A stretch of 64,000 nt of DNA. Source: Aureliella helgolandensis. Lineage in GTDB: Bacteria > Planctomycetota > Planctomycetia > Pirellulales > Pirellulaceae. The notes under the pieces are model-generated. The model worked only from the letters and a program-made list of their open reading frames with translations, did not search any database and was not told where the DNA came from. Shown in pieces: positions 37,029 through 46,241 of this stretch; position 1 is the stretch's first letter, and the number at the start of each line of letters is the position of its first letter. Location: contig NZ_CP036298.1 in NCBI RefSeq assembly GCF_007752135.1, positions 3,286,001 to 3,350,000 of the forward strand. Reading direction: 5' to 3'. Position numbers and translations under genes: made by a program.

Positions 37029-38009
37029 ATGGCTTCTGTCGTGACAAGCAAAACCACTCCCACACGGTCGATCGCAGCGGAACCGAGCGTGTATGAAATC
37101 GCTAGTGATCGCGCGTTTCGCAGTTTGACGTGGTTATTTGCATGGCTGATGGTCGCTTTGGTGCTGTACATTGTTTACGAAGTTGCGGGCAAGGCCATGC
37201 CTGCGATTCGTGAGCACGGTCTGAGTTTCGTTACTGGCACTACTTGGGATTTGCAGGGGAATGAATTCGGAGTACTGCCTGAGATTTGGGGTACCCTCTA
37301 TAGCTCGCTTCTGGCACTGGCAATCGGTGGTTTCTTTGGTGTCTCCATTGCCATTTTCCTAACGCAGGATTTCTTGCCGACCAAACTAGAGCTTGCGTTC
37401 AAGAATATCGTCGAGCTATTAGCCGCGATTCCCAGCGTGGTTTACGGATTGTGGGGAATCTTCGTTGTCATTCCCATGATGCGTCCCATCGCCAACTGGT
37501 TGCACGCGCACCTCGACTGGATACCCCTGTTTGGCACTTCCCTTTCAGGCCCAGGCATGCTGCCAGCGGCCCTCGTGCTGTCCATCATGATCCTGCCTAC
37601 CGTTTCAGCCATCTCGCGGGATGCATTGAGTAGCGTGCCTAGCAAACTGAAGGAAGCGGCAGTCGGTTTGGGAGCCACTCGCTGGGAAGCCATCTTGGGA
37701 GTCATACTACCAACGGCATCCACGGGGATTTTCGGAGCGCTCGTGCTGGGGTTCGGGCGAGCCCTTGGGGAAACAATGGCGCTGGCCATGTTGGTGGGAA
37801 ATTCCAATCAAATGAATATCTCGCTATTCTCGCCTGGAAATACCCTTGCCGCACTGCTGGCGAATCATTTCCCGGAAGCGGGTGCGAGCGAAGAACCGGT
37901 GTTGATGTTTGCCGCCTTGATTCTATTAGCAATCACTCTATTGGTGAACATTTGCGGTGCGGTCATCCTCAAGCAAACCTCTAAACGGATGCGAGGAGCT
38001 CGAAAATGA
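37029..38009 (+). CDS. pstC: Phosphate ABC transporter permease PstC
   Basis: 326 residues with about six membrane segments. The binding-protein-dependent permease loop is present (KEAAVGLGATRWEAILGVILPTASTGIFGALVLGFGRALGETMA), the EAA motif that contacts PstB. PstC-specific VVYGLWGIFVVIP follows the third membrane segment. A periplasmic loop at about 150-185 links membrane segments. It forms the channel with PstA. Its stop overlaps the pstA start by four bases (ATGA at 38006-38009), which indicates translational coupling. Confidence 0.97.
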   Translation: MASVVTSKTTPTRSIAAEPSVYEIASDRAFRSLTWLFAWLMVALVLYIVYEVAGKAMPAIREHGLSFVTGTTWDLQGNEFGVLPEIWGTLYSSLLALAIGGFFGVSIAIFLTQDFLPTKLELAFKNIVELLAAIPSVVYGLWGIFVVIPMMRPIANWLHAHLDWIPLFGTSLSGPGMLPAALVLSIMILPTVSAISRDALSSVPSKLKEAAVGLGATRWEAILGVILPTASTGIFGALVLGFGRALGETMALAMLVGNSNQMNISLFSPGNTLAALLANHFPEAGASEEPVLMFAALILLAITLLVNICGAVILKQTSKRMRGARK

Positions 38010-38920
38010 AGACTGCTGAAATAGCAAAATCTTTTGAAGATGTTGACTTTCCGATGCTCGAACGCTCCCTCCGACACCCGCGCACCTTGATTAGCATCGC
38101 CCTTAGCTGGGCGACGGGAGCGGCCACCATCGTCGCCTGCGTGCCACTGTTCAGCGTCCTGTTCATGCTGATCTATCGGGGTGGGAGGAAACTCTCACTG
38201 GAGTTGTTTACCGAATTGCCACCCACCGCGTTTGAAACCGGAGGCGGGTTTGGCAACGCCATTGTCGGGACGTTGGTGATGGTCGCGATTGCGGCTGCGA
38301 TCGCAATTCCGTTTGGAGTCCTCACGGCCGTTTTCCTGGCGGAGTTCGGCCCGGACAGCAAGACTGCTGCAGCGGCACGTTTTTGCGCTAGAACTCTGAC
38401 TGGGTTACCTTCGATTCTGGCGGGTGTGTTCGCATACGCGGCAGTTGTCCTGCTTACTGGGACCTACTCGGCACCAGCCGGCGGCGTGGCGCTATCGCTG
38501 CTCATGTTGCCTACTGTAGTGCTGACCGCCGAAGAGGCGATGCGGATGGTGCCTCTCAGAATGAAAGAAGCCGCTATTGGAATGGGATGCACGCCGACCC
38601 AAGTCGCCTGGAAGATCATTTTGCCAACTGCCATGCCAGGCATCCTGACTGGGGTGATGCTGGCGGTCGCGCGAGCTGCCGGTGAGACCGCGCCGCTGTT
38701 GTTTACGGCGCTGTTTAGCAACTACTGGATTATTGAAGATGGCCGTTCTCAGGTCATGGAGCCTACCGCCTCGCTGGCGGTCTTTATTTACAACTTTTCG
38801 GGGATGCCTTTCGAGAATCAAATCGAAATGGCATGGGCCGCCTCTCTGATCCTGGTACTGATGGTACTGACGATCAACCTTGCTGGCCAATTCATTTCTT
38901 CCCGTGCCAAGACTCGCTAG
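38006..38920 (+). CDS. pstA: Phosphate ABC transporter permease PstA
   Basis: 304 residues with about six membrane segments. FGVLTAVFLAEFGPDSKTAAAARFCARTLTGLPSILAGVFAY and the EAA loop MKEAAIGMGCTPTQVAWKIILPTAMPGILTGVMLAVARAAGETAPLLF identify PstA. It pairs with PstC to form the phosphate channel. The start codon lies inside the pstC stop region (four-base overlap), and pstB begins 12 bp after its stop. Confidence 0.97.
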   Translation: MKTAEIAKSFEDVDFPMLERSLRHPRTLISIALSWATGAATIVACVPLFSVLFMLIYRGGRKLSLELFTELPPTAFETGGGFGNAIVGTLVMVAIAAAIAIPFGVLTAVFLAEFGPDSKTAAAARFCARTLTGLPSILAGVFAYAAVVLLTGTYSAPAGGVALSLLMLPTVVLTAEEAMRMVPLRMKEAAIGMGCTPTQVAWKIILPTAMPGILTGVMLAVARAAGETAPLLFTALFSNYWIIEDGRSQVMEPTASLAVFIYNFSGMPFENQIEMAWAASLILVLMVLTINLAGQFISSRAKTR

Positions 38921-38932
38921 GAATCAAAGACA

Positions 38933-39757
38933 ATGATCGCACAACCTGTATTGGAGATGGACGATGTGGTGGACGATGATTTCAGCGAACCATTGCTCGA
39001 CTGCCATATCGAGAATCTTTATTACGGCAATTTTCGCGCGGTGCGGGATAGTTCCATACCCATTCAACGCGGCTCGATTACTGCATTTATCGGTCCCTCA
39101 GGTTGTGGCAAAAGTAGTGCTTTGCGCTGCCTCAACCGCATGAATGACTTGGTTCGTGGCTTTCGATTCGAAGGGCACGTCCGCTTCCGAGGGCAGGATA
39201 TCTATCATTCCAAAGTCGACCCGGTAGCGGTGCGACGCTACATCGGCATGGTCTTTCAGCAACCCAATCCGTTCGCCATGAGCATCTACAACAATGTGGC
39301 CTTCGGTTTGCGCCTTAATCGCTATCGAGGGGATATCGCTGAGAAAGTTGAGGAGTCGCTGCGTGGAGCTGCTCTGTGGGACGAAGTCAAAGACAAACTA
39401 AAAAACAGCGGACTATCGCTTTCAGGTGGACAGCAGCAGCGACTGTGCATCGCGCGGGCGATCGCGACCGAACCCGAAGTGCTGCTGATGGATGAACCGT
39501 GTTCGGCTCTCGACCCGATCGCCACCAGACGCATCGAGGAATTGATGCACGAGCTGAAGCGGAAGTACACGATCGCGATTGTGACTCACAATCTTCAGCA
39601 GGCAAAACGCGTAGCGGATAAGACGGCATTCATGTATGTCGATACCAGTCACGGCGAACGCACCGGATACCTGGTGGAATACGACGATACCGACCGACTG
39701 TTCGACTCACCCCAAGTCGACGAAACCAAGCGGTATATCCGAGGTGAATTCAGCTAG
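38933..39757 (+). CDS. pstB: Phosphate ABC transporter ATP-binding protein PstB
   Basis: 274 residues. Walker [10 protein letters not shown] at about 54-62; PstB-typical [11 protein letters not shown] directly after. Signature [14 protein letters not shown] and Walker [14 protein letters not shown], then [33 protein letters not shown] with the switch His. The first 20 residues are an acidic extension. It powers phosphate import by ATP hydrolysis at the cytosolic face. No phoU follows within the window, unlike many pst operons. Confidence 0.97.
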   Translation: MIAQPVLEMDDVVDDDFSEPLLDCHIENLYYGNFRAVRDSSIPIQRGSITAFIGPSGCGKSSALRCLNRMNDLVRGFRFEGHVRFRGQDIYHSKVDPVAVRRYIGMVFQQPNPFAMSIYNNVAFGLRLNRYRGDIAEKVEESLRGAALWDEVKDKLKNSGLSLSGGQQQRLCIARAIATEPEVLLMDEPCSALDPIATRRIEELMHELKRKYTIAIVTHNLQQAKRVADKTAFMYVDTSHGERTGYLVEYDDTDRLFDSPQVDETKRYIRGEFS

Positions 39758-40013
39758 TGGCTGGTTGCTTTTGCTCCCCATCCGAGAGCGTCCTTGCAAG
39801 GTAAATTGTTTTTCAACTCTCTGCGCAGGTATTACATCCAATCACCTACAAACCAGCCCGCTCATGCTGAAGGGCAATCACGCGAGCCCTGCTCCGCGAC
39901 CGGTTAGCCTTTCCTGCTCGGACGATGGTAGGAGCCGTACCGCTACAATCCGGGTAGCCACGAGTAGCACGTGAGGAGGCTGCCAGTTCAGGGCTGTCGC
40001 ACGAGAAGCAAAG

Positions 40014-40538
40014 CTATTTAAGGCGTCGTAGGCCACGGGCCCTTCGTTGCTGATTCACCCTTTCCAGAGCTGGAAGATGGCTCTTCAAGAGCTTGACGAT
40101 TTGCGATGCCGTGACCGAGAAGTACTCAGCGGTAGCCGGCAGATCGAAATCGTCTGCGGTGAGCCGGTCGAGCAACTCGGACAGGATGCTCGGATAATCC
40201 GTATGCTGGGCTGAGATGGCGATGCGGCCACCCTTGGTTCGGGACAACCATAAGGGACTCGGTGTCCGCTTCTGTGCGACCGCTGGATCGGGATCCAGCT
40301 CCTCGGGCAGGCGATGCTCGGTGGCTAAACGCAGTCGCAATCGCAACAAAGCAACTTTGCGATTATCGGCCTGACTGCGACGCTCACTGGCCTCGGCCGA
40401 AATTCCGGTAGGGAGATGCGTTAGGATGGCCGCGGTTTCGACCTTGTTGCGATGCTGGCCTCCGGGGCCCCCACGCCGTCCGGTACGCAGTCCACAGTCA
40501 GCTAGCAGGGCTTCTTCGGATTGCTGCGCTGGGTGCAC
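40014..40538 (-). CDS. ArfB-like peptide chain release factor family protein
   Basis: 174 residues from a GTG at 40538 (VHPAQQSEEAL); no ATG exists before the tRNA gene, into which the open frame runs. The GGQ motif is at residues 26-28 in GRRGGPGGQHRNK, the class-1 release factor catalytic loop that triggers peptidyl-tRNA hydrolysis. GRIAISAQHTDYPS follows. The C-terminus is a basic tail (QRRARGLRRLK), as in ArfB/ICT1 and YaeJ rescue factors. It lacks the codon-recognition domains of RF1/RF2, so it probably rescues stalled ribosomes. Direct downstream neighbour of tRNA-Leu on the same strand, but with a terminator between. Confidence 0.85.
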   Translation of the reverse strand: MHPAQQSEEALLADCGLRTGRRGGPGGQHRNKVETAAILTHLPTGISAEASERRSQADNRKVALLRLRLRLATEHRLPEELDPDPAVAQKRTPSPLWLSRTKGGRIAISAQHTDYPSILSELLDRLTADDFDLPATAEYFSVTASQIVKLLKSHLPALERVNQQRRARGLRRLK

Positions 40539-40571
40539 GATGTTCAGACCTAGGGAAAAATCCCTGATAAG

Positions 40572-40609
40572 CCAAAAAAAGAAGCGAGCGTCGGAAAACG
40601 CTCGCTTCT
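40572..40609 (-). terminator. Rho-independent terminator of tRNA-Leu
   Basis: GAAGCGAGCG pairs with CGCTCGCTTC (10-12 bp stem, 8-nt loop); on the minus strand it is followed by TTTTTTT. It starts about 10 bp past the tRNA 3' end and lies upstream of the release-factor-like gene. Confidence 0.9.
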
Positions 40610-40618
40610 CATCACTAG

Positions 40619-40702
40619 TGCCCAGGACTGGAGTTGAACCAGCAAGGGGTTGCCCCCACAACGACCTCAACGTTGCGCGTCTGCCAATTTCGCCACCTGG
40701 GC
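40619..40702 (-). tRNA. tRNA-Leu, anticodon GAG
   Basis: 84 nt. Acceptor GCCCAGG pairs with CCTGGGC, discriminator A. The anticodon stem CAACG/CGTTG holds the loop TTGAGGT with anticodon GAG, reading CUC and CUU. A long variable arm (type II) and the T-loop GGTTCAACTCC are clear. The CCA end is not encoded. A terminator follows at once, so the gene is a separate unit. Confidence 0.95.
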
Positions 40703-40787
40703 AGGTGTTTTGCTTCTTTTTCAACATGCGGAGCCACCAAAGACTGGCTGCTGTCGCTGTTGAGTCCTCTAGTTTAGGAAGTGGTTA

Positions 40788-43700
40788 TTATTCGTCAAGA
40801 CTGGCTGACCACTTCACTAAATCTACCAAAGATTCTGTGGCGAAGGGGCGGAATCGCTCTTCCTGGCCGGTTGCTTCATCGTACAGCAGCATCACATGCT
40901 CGCCGAGCTTGGAAGCGGCCACCGAATCAACCAAGTTGGTGGAGTCATTGGCGCTCATTTGCATCAGCAGGCGTATTTCAATTTCTCGCATGGAGGCTCG
41001 AGATACCCAGCGAGCCGCGGTGGACTGGCTCTCCGCCCATAAAACTAAGTGCATTCCATGACTTGGACCGTCACGCAGGAGTTCCTCGAGGTGCTTCTCT
41101 GGCGTTAGCTCCGATTCGCCGAACCCTCCCATGCCAAAGTCGTCGTCCCGTTTCAGCGTTCGGAGGCGTCCAATCTGAATAAGTTCTACTAATATTGATG
41201 GAGCGTCCGCTGGCTCGTCCCCCTCGGACGTGCCGGATGCAATCCGGCTTTGGAGTTCGGCATGCAGTTCCTTGAGCAGCTCATCGACACCTCGGGTATC
41301 GACGACGCGCAGCTCGCAGTCGAGTGCTTGCCACTTCTTGGGGAGAGTGAGGGCTTTCGCATCGGTTGGTTTAGCCCCCTGCACGACGTAAACTTGGGCT
41401 GGTGTGTTGGGGGAAGCTCGCCGTGCTCCGCGCACGAATGAGGAAGTCAGAACGTCCAGGACAGCGGCGGCTTGGGAGTCATCACCGCCGACAATCAGCA
41501 CGTTGCGTCCCGCTTGGCGCGTTAGAGGAAAGGTCACTGCAGGATGGATTGCCACACTCTCGCCGACGATGCACCAAGTGGCGTCGGGATTGACCGATTC
41601 GATCGATTGGGTGATGGCCAGTTCGGCATTGTTGTCATCCCAAGTTGCGGCTCGATTGCCGTCATAGATAACGGTGCGCCCCAAGCGATTCGTACTGAAA
41701 TCGCCATTGCGATAGCCCCGGTCGAGCTGGTGGAACCATTCAACTTGTTTCTGTTTGGGCATCCAACCAATTTGCATGGGCTGATTCCCTTCGACGCGTC
41801 CCCCCGCATCATTGTAAACCGCTTGCCCGGGTGTCTTGAGTCGTGAGGCGGCTGGATTATCATCGGCAAAGATAATTTGCGCGTCGGACGGATCACACTG
41901 CAGTGCAATGCGGACCGCCATCTGTCCCAGCGTGGTTCGGGGGAGAGAGTAGGAACCGGCCAGTGTCTGGCTACTGAGCACCGCATGAACTCCGAAAGAG
42001 CGTCCTTGCCGCACAATGCGATCGAGAATGAGACTCGCTTGGCTGGAGAGCTTATCGTCCTCGACGAACAACTCTTGAAACTCGTCGATGACCAACAACA
42101 TGCGGGGCATGGGGTGGTCGGGGTGGAGCGCGTTCCAGCTAGCGACATCCTGGGCGCCCACTTTGCGGAATGCTTCTCCACGGCGTTGCATACAGTCATC
42201 GATATATTCTAGGGAGCTCAAACCAAATTCACGGTGACTCTCAATCCCGATGATGTCGGCGTGGGCGATCGCCGCCTCGGCATAGACCTGAAACTCCACC
42301 CCTTTCTTAAAGTCGAGCAAGACCAAACGCAATCGTTCCGGCGAGTATTTGAGAATAGCGCTGGTGATCATGGCGTGCAGCAGGCTTGATTTCCCCGAAC
42401 CGGTTTTCCCGGCAATAATCGCATGCTGGGCCGTGCCAATCCCAAGTTTCAGCGAGTGGGTACGCCCCACACCGCTCTGTCCGATGGGAATCTCTAGTGA
42501 GTGAGAGCTGTCCCCCTGCCACCATGCGTCATGAGCGGGAACCATGCGATCGAGAGGCACTTCCACTCGACTACTCACCAAGGCTCGTCGCCCCACTTCG
42601 CCGATAATTTTCTGAGTTTCTTCCTCAGTGGCTGTAGTTGGAATTTGCAGCGGCAGAGCGAGATTGGAATCCCCTTTGACGGAGAACGCTTTGCGCTCAG
42701 GATCGTATTGTAGGTGCAAGCCACGTCGCATTAGGAAGTCGCGTTGGTCGGGCGTGGACCATGTAGAATTTGGGTCGACAATCAGGATGGGAATAATGCC
42801 GCAGCGCGCTCCCGTGTCGATGATACTCTGCAAGTTCTTCCAGCTGTTATCCTCTAGGCCAGCAGGGAGACTGGACCAAACCAGCATCCGATAGGGTTCG
42901 GCCAACGCGCCAGCATCCGCATTGTACTCGGCGATGTTGGCATACTGATTGCGCAGCGATTGCTGAATGATGTCTTCAGCCGCGAGCGACAGGGTGGCAA
43001 TTTGCTGGGAAATATGGCTTGGTTGCGTCCACACTCGATGGGAAACTAGTTGGGGGTCAAAATCTCCCAAGTGCATTAGCCAACCAAAATCTTGCCCCAG
43101 ACCAGGTGGATCAATCACGGTCAAGTTCACATTACCCGGTGGCAGACTGGTGAGGGTCCGCAACACGAGGCTGCGAACGAGTTGACGCACCGCGGGCTCA
43201 GTGGGGGCTCCATGGATGACTAGGAAGCCATCGTCGAGCGGCGAAAATAGGACCGGAGCGGTGGGGTGAGCTTGCTGGAGGATCGAGCCAACACCATCGG
43301 GCATAACCTGTTGAATCTCCAGTATGCCCAAGGGGAGCTGGGGGACGCTCAAGGGAGCCGGCCAGTGCTCTAAGTCCTCGGCAAGGGTATTCCAAGTTGG
43401 AAAATGTTCGCTAGCCCACTGTTTGCTAAGCGAGACGAATTTGACGGCTTTTTCGGTCGCCGTTTGCAAACGCATGGCGCCACCACGTTGCAGTTGATTG
43501 ATCCGCTGAGAAATCTCTGCGTGCTGTTGTGCAGCCGTTTGTCGAATCTCAGCTTCCTCTTGGCGAGCAGCTAGAGCTTCTTGCGCCTGTAGTTCACGGT
43601 ACTTGACATCTGCCTCCGTCTCCGACGTGACGAGTTGAGTGCTGGCCGCCTGTTTCTCTTGATTGGCAAACTGTTTCAATTTTTCCAATTCGCGAGTTAG

Positions 43701-44705
43701 TTTGTCTTGCAATTGCAAAATGTTTTGCTGCCGCCAGAGACGGACTTGAGCAAATTGTTCATCGCGTTTGGTCGTAAGTCGGTCGATTTCCTTGTCGCGT
43801 TCGTGTGCGGCGTGGCGTTCGGTCTCGGCAGCCAGAAACTCCGAGAGCTTGGTTAAACGCATGACTTTCGGATATTCTGCCGCCGCATTCCGCTTCAACA
43901 GCGGCCGCACGCCCATGAAGCCGCCAACGACAAAGAAGATGGCGGTGCCCGCTCCCGCCAGGACCGCAGGCACGAGCAACAGCAGCCCGCTGCCCATCAG
44001 CCCACCGGTGACCACCAAGAACAATAGCGCGCAAATCAGAAGCCACCATCCCGATTCTACGAATTTGGAGAGCGGATGACTGGCAATCCGATTGCAATAC
44101 TGACGCGCTTCAGTCACCGCATCGGTGAGCAGGTCAAAACCTACTTTGGAGGAGGTGATCTCTGGCTGTGGCAGCGGATCCAAGGTGATATCGGGTAGGC
44201 GAATACTGCGTTGGGCTAAGGCGTTTTCGGCTTCGCGTTCGATCTCGGAAAGTTCGTGGAGTCGATGGGCAATGGCGGTCTGCAAGTTTTTGAATCTGGT
44301 CAGCGGCGCTTCGCGGGCTTTCTGAAAGCGTTGCTCAATGTCTACCTTGCGAGACTTGGCCTCGGCCTTCGTATCGGCCGTTTGAGTGTCGGCCGTTTTT
44401 CGCAGCGCCGTCTCCTTGCGGGCCGTGTCGTGGACGGCCCGGTAAGCTCGCAACTCGGCAGCATCCCAGCCAGCATGAATTTCTTCGTCCCATTGCGTTG
44501 TGCTGCGGTCCCGGTGATCGTGGGTTCGCGTTTCGAGGGCCGTTAGCTCTGCCTGGGTGCGCTCTTGAAAACTGGCGAGTGTCTGCTGCTGATGCTCGAT
44601 CTCTTCAGCCGTGGTTTGGGCGCTACTGCTGTACCGAGTGCGCAAACCCGAGACGATTTTCTCGAGGCGATGACGTGGAAGCGGCTTCGGGGACGACTGA
44701 CGCAT
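40788..44705 (-). CDS. FtsK/SpoIIIE-type ATPase, EssC/EccC-like, of a WXG100-associated cluster
   Basis: 1305 residues from the ATG at 44705, chosen for its Shine-Dalgarno (AGGTCGG); the frame is open to 44837. Order: coiled coil about 10-190; two membrane segments at about 219-265 (WWLLICALLFLVVTGGLMG and AIFFVVGGFMG); a second long coiled coil about 300-440; then three RecA-like regions. The first (about 460-700) and third (about 1070-1300) lack a P-loop; the middle one is intact, with Walker A GKTGSGKS at 766-773 and Walker B LLVIDEF (Asp874, Glu875). Two membrane segments and three ATPase modules match EssC/EccC of type VII secretion rather than FtsK, which has four membrane segments and one motor. 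Last gene of a minus-strand cluster with WXG100-like proteins. It probably exports them; no FHA domain is seen. Confidence 0.88.
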   Translation of the reverse strand: MRQSSPKPLPRHRLEKIVSGLRTRYSSSAQTTAEEIEHQQQTLASFQERTQAELTALETRTHDHRDRSTTQWDEEIHAGWDAAELRAYRAVHDTARKETALRKTADTQTADTKAEAKSRKVDIEQRFQKAREAPLTRFKNLQTAIAHRLHELSEIEREAENALAQRSIRLPDITLDPLPQPEITSSKVGFDLLTDAVTEARQYCNRIASHPLSKFVESGWWLLICALLFLVVTGGLMGSGLLLLVPAVLAGAGTAIFFVVGGFMGVRPLLKRNAAAEYPKVMRLTKLSEFLAAETERHAAHERDKEIDRLTTKRDEQFAQVRLWRQQNILQLQDKLTRELEKLKQFANQEKQAASTQLVTSETEADVKYRELQAQEALAARQEEAEIRQTAAQQHAEISQRINQLQRGGAMRLQTATEKAVKFVSLSKQWASEHFPTWNTLAEDLEHWPAPLSVPQLPLGILEIQQVMPDGVGSILQQAHPTAPVLFSPLDDGFLVIHGAPTEPAVRQLVRSLVLRTLTSLPPGNVNLTVIDPPGLGQDFGWLMHLGDFDPQLVSHRVWTQPSHISQQIATLSLAAEDIIQQSLRNQYANIAEYNADAGALAEPYRMLVWSSLPAGLEDNSWKNLQSIIDTGARCGIIPILIVDPNSTWSTPDQRDFLMRRGLHLQYDPERKAFSVKGDSNLALPLQIPTTATEEETQKIIGEVGRRALVSSRVEVPLDRMVPAHDAWWQGDSSHSLEIPIGQSGVGRTHSLKLGIGTAQHAIIAGKTGSGKSSLLHAMITSAILKYSPERLRLVLLDFKKGVEFQVYAEAAIAHADIIGIESHREFGLSSLEYIDDCMQRRGEAFRKVGAQDVASWNALHPDHPMPRMLLVIDEFQELFVEDDKLSSQASLILDRIVRQGRSFGVHAVLSSQTLAGSYSLPRTTLGQMAVRIALQCDPSDAQIIFADDNPAASRLKTPGQAVYNDAGGRVEGNQPMQIGWMPKQKQVEWFHQLDRGYRNGDFSTNRLGRTVIYDGNRAATWDDNNAELAITQSIESVNPDATWCIVGESVAIHPAVTFPLTRQAGRNVLIVGGDDSQAAAVLDVLTSSFVRGARRASPNTPAQVYVVQGAKPTDAKALTLPKKWQALDCELRVVDTRGVDELLKELHAELQSRIASGTSEGDEPADAPSILVELIQIGRLRTLKRDDDFGMGGFGESELTPEKHLEELLRDGPSHGMHLVLWAESQSTAARWVSRASMREIEIRLLMQMSANDSTNLVDSVAASKLGEHVMLLYDEATGQEERFRPFATESLVDLVKWSASLDE

Positions 44706-44967
44706 TATCCGACCTGCACTTAATGAGCTGTACTTATAACGAAAAGGAATCTCTGGGGCTGTCGATCTGCAGTTTTGTTGTAGTGGACGTGGTGTTCGTT
44801 GTCGTGGGCGTGGTGGTAGGCAAGGCAACGCTGCCATTAACCCGGCGAAAAGTTAGAGGCTCGTCAGCTTAACTCACTACAGTATCTTTTCTGGTTCCCC
44901 GGCAGAGCCCGGAAACAAGTGGGGGCAATGTAGATGAAATGTTCCGGAGTGGTTCAGGCCGTTCCAG

Positions 44968-45210
44968 CTAGGGCTGGTCGGGATCTTGTAGCTTTTTCGA
45001 AATCTCTTCAAACAGCTCAGTTGATTGAACCAGCGTGGCAACAAGTTGCGTGATGGCTGGCCGGACTTCCGAGGTGTGCCGATTCATAAACGCGCGCCCC
45101 TTGCCGTCCTTCCAAACCTCCTTGGTTTCATCGATGACCGATTGATACTCTTCATTCAGCTTGGCAATGCGTTGTGCAACACCTGGCAAGTCGTGGCTAA
45201 TTCGTTTCAT
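44968..45210 (-). CDS. WXG100-like small helical protein
   Basis: 80 residues, predicted as two helices with a turn at WKDGKGRAF (Trp33). A Trp followed by a polar turn between two amphipathic helices is the WXG100 (ESAT-6) plan, although the canonical W-x-G is W-K-D-G here. It lies between the coiled-coil protein gene and the ATPase gene in the same orientation, 77 bp and 262 bp away respectively. Length is close to the family norm of about 100. It could be a secretion substrate or a partner of the other small protein. No signal peptide. Confidence 0.7.
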   Translation of the reverse strand: MKRISHDLPGVAQRIAKLNEEYQSVIDETKEVWKDGKGRAFMNRHTSEVRPAITQLVATLVQSTELFEEISKKLQDPDQP

Positions 45211-45286
45211 CCAAAATTCTCTAGAATTGGGCCAAAAGGTGGAACGGTGAAATCAGGCAGACTCCCGACGATAGCTGGGGAATGGC

Positions 45287-45871
45287 CTATGGGGGAGGGA
45301 GTGGCTCGGGCGGTGTGCCTCCCGGTTCTCCTGCGTTCTTAGGGCCTTCAGTCGGGGGGGGAGCTGGGGCTGTTGAGGAAAATGCTGCAGTTCGCAGGCC
45401 CGCATAGGTCTTGAGCTGAGCAATCTGGTCGTTGAGTTGGTTGAGGGCGAGCAGGAGGTCGGACTCGGCTAGTTCCTGGCAACGCTGGGTCTTAGAGCGG
45501 TTCTTGGTTTGTTCGCGTTGCCAATGACTGGCCGCAGCATCGGCCAAGCGAACTTTTTGTTCGCACGTCGCGCGGCGGTCTTCCGCCAATCGCACTCGCT
45601 TTTTCTCATCGGTGCAAGGCCTTCGCTCACTCTCACGCACGTACGACATGCACCGCGTTAACGCATCCTGAGCCTCGGACAGCTTGCGACGCGACAAAAC
45701 GAGCTGGTCTCCCCAGTAGTTCCGAGCTTCGGAGGTAATCCACAAAGTGAGTCGGCGAATCTCTACATGCAGATTTTCCAGTTCTTTACTCAATTGTGAA
45801 CGGAATCTGGCAGTGGCTTCGCCAAATCTCTCAAGCTGCTCGACCGAGCGGACGTCTGCATTATCTGCCAT
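45287..45871 (-). CDS. Coiled-coil protein with Pro-rich tail in the WXG100/ATPase cluster
   Basis: 194 residues from the ATG at 45871 (MADNADVRSVEQ), which has AAAGAAGAA upstream; the frame is open to 45958. Almost entirely helical and charged to residue 160, with NYWGDQLVLSRRKL (Trp53) in an early helix that may be a WXG-like turn. Cysteines at 74, 86, 103 and 131 are unusual. The tail (about 165-194) is Pro/Gly-rich (APAPPPTEG, GGTPPEPLPPP). No membrane segment or signal. Possibly a long secretion substrate, adaptor or structural component; family not recognised. It is 76 bp upstream of the 80-residue gene. Confidence 0.7.
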   Translation of the reverse strand: MADNADVRSVEQLERFGEATARFRSQLSKELENLHVEIRRLTLWITSEARNYWGDQLVLSRRKLSEAQDALTRCMSYVRESERRPCTDEKKRVRLAEDRRATCEQKVRLADAAASHWQREQTKNRSKTQRCQELAESDLLLALNQLNDQIAQLKTYAGLRTAAFSSTAPAPPPTEGPKNAGEPGGTPPEPLPPP

Positions 45872-46241
45872 GGTTCTTCTTTCGAACAGGTTGTCTGCTT
45901 TTCCAACTGGCGGCCATGTCGTCGGCATGCAAGGGCCGCGAAACAGCCGCACCCCCAACGTTTTAGTAGCCCAGGCTATCGTCCCACGGCTGATACGGGC
46001 TGTTGATATAGTTGAAATTTGAATTTTAATGCGGAGGTAGCATCCTTAATTGACTTGTAGCGGAGGTTATCTTTCCTTGCTCACGCGGGGGTTACTATTT
46101 CAACAGCCCGGATAGCGAGTGCCGTTGCGCCGATTCCATCGACAAGCCGGTACGCCGCCAACCCGACAAGCCAGGCCATGGCCCTAAGACGAGATGTCGG
46201 CGCGCATGCAGCACGTTGGGCGCCAGGCCGTCAGGGGCCCA
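45872..46241. other. Intergenic region with inverted repeats inside the WXG100 cluster
   Basis: About 370 bp between two cluster genes on the same strand. It holds the inverted repeat at 45996-46006/46100-46110 and three GCGG(A/G)GGT words at about 46031, 46073 and 46085. It may carry a second promoter or be a small inserted repeat element. Confidence 0.5.
45996..46110. repeat. Perfect 11-bp inverted repeat about 90 bp apart
   Basis: CGGGCTGTTGA at 45996-46006 is the reverse complement of TCAACAGCCCG at 46100-46110; flanking TTGAAAT (46011) and ATTTCAA (46097) extend the symmetry. The enclosed 93 bp holds repeated GCGGAGGTTA-like words. It resembles the ends of a miniature mobile element, but no target duplication was identified. 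Confidence 0.65.

Noticed and set aside
40539-40727. N-terminal extension of the release-factor-like gene
   Set aside because: It translates through a terminator and tRNA-Leu, so it cannot be normal coding sequence.
42301-42525. Possibility that the large ATPase is a plain FtsK DNA translocase
   Set aside because: It has two membrane segments, long coiled coils, three RecA-like regions with one P-loop, no gamma winged-helix domain, and WXG100-like neighbours; EssC/EccC-like fits better.
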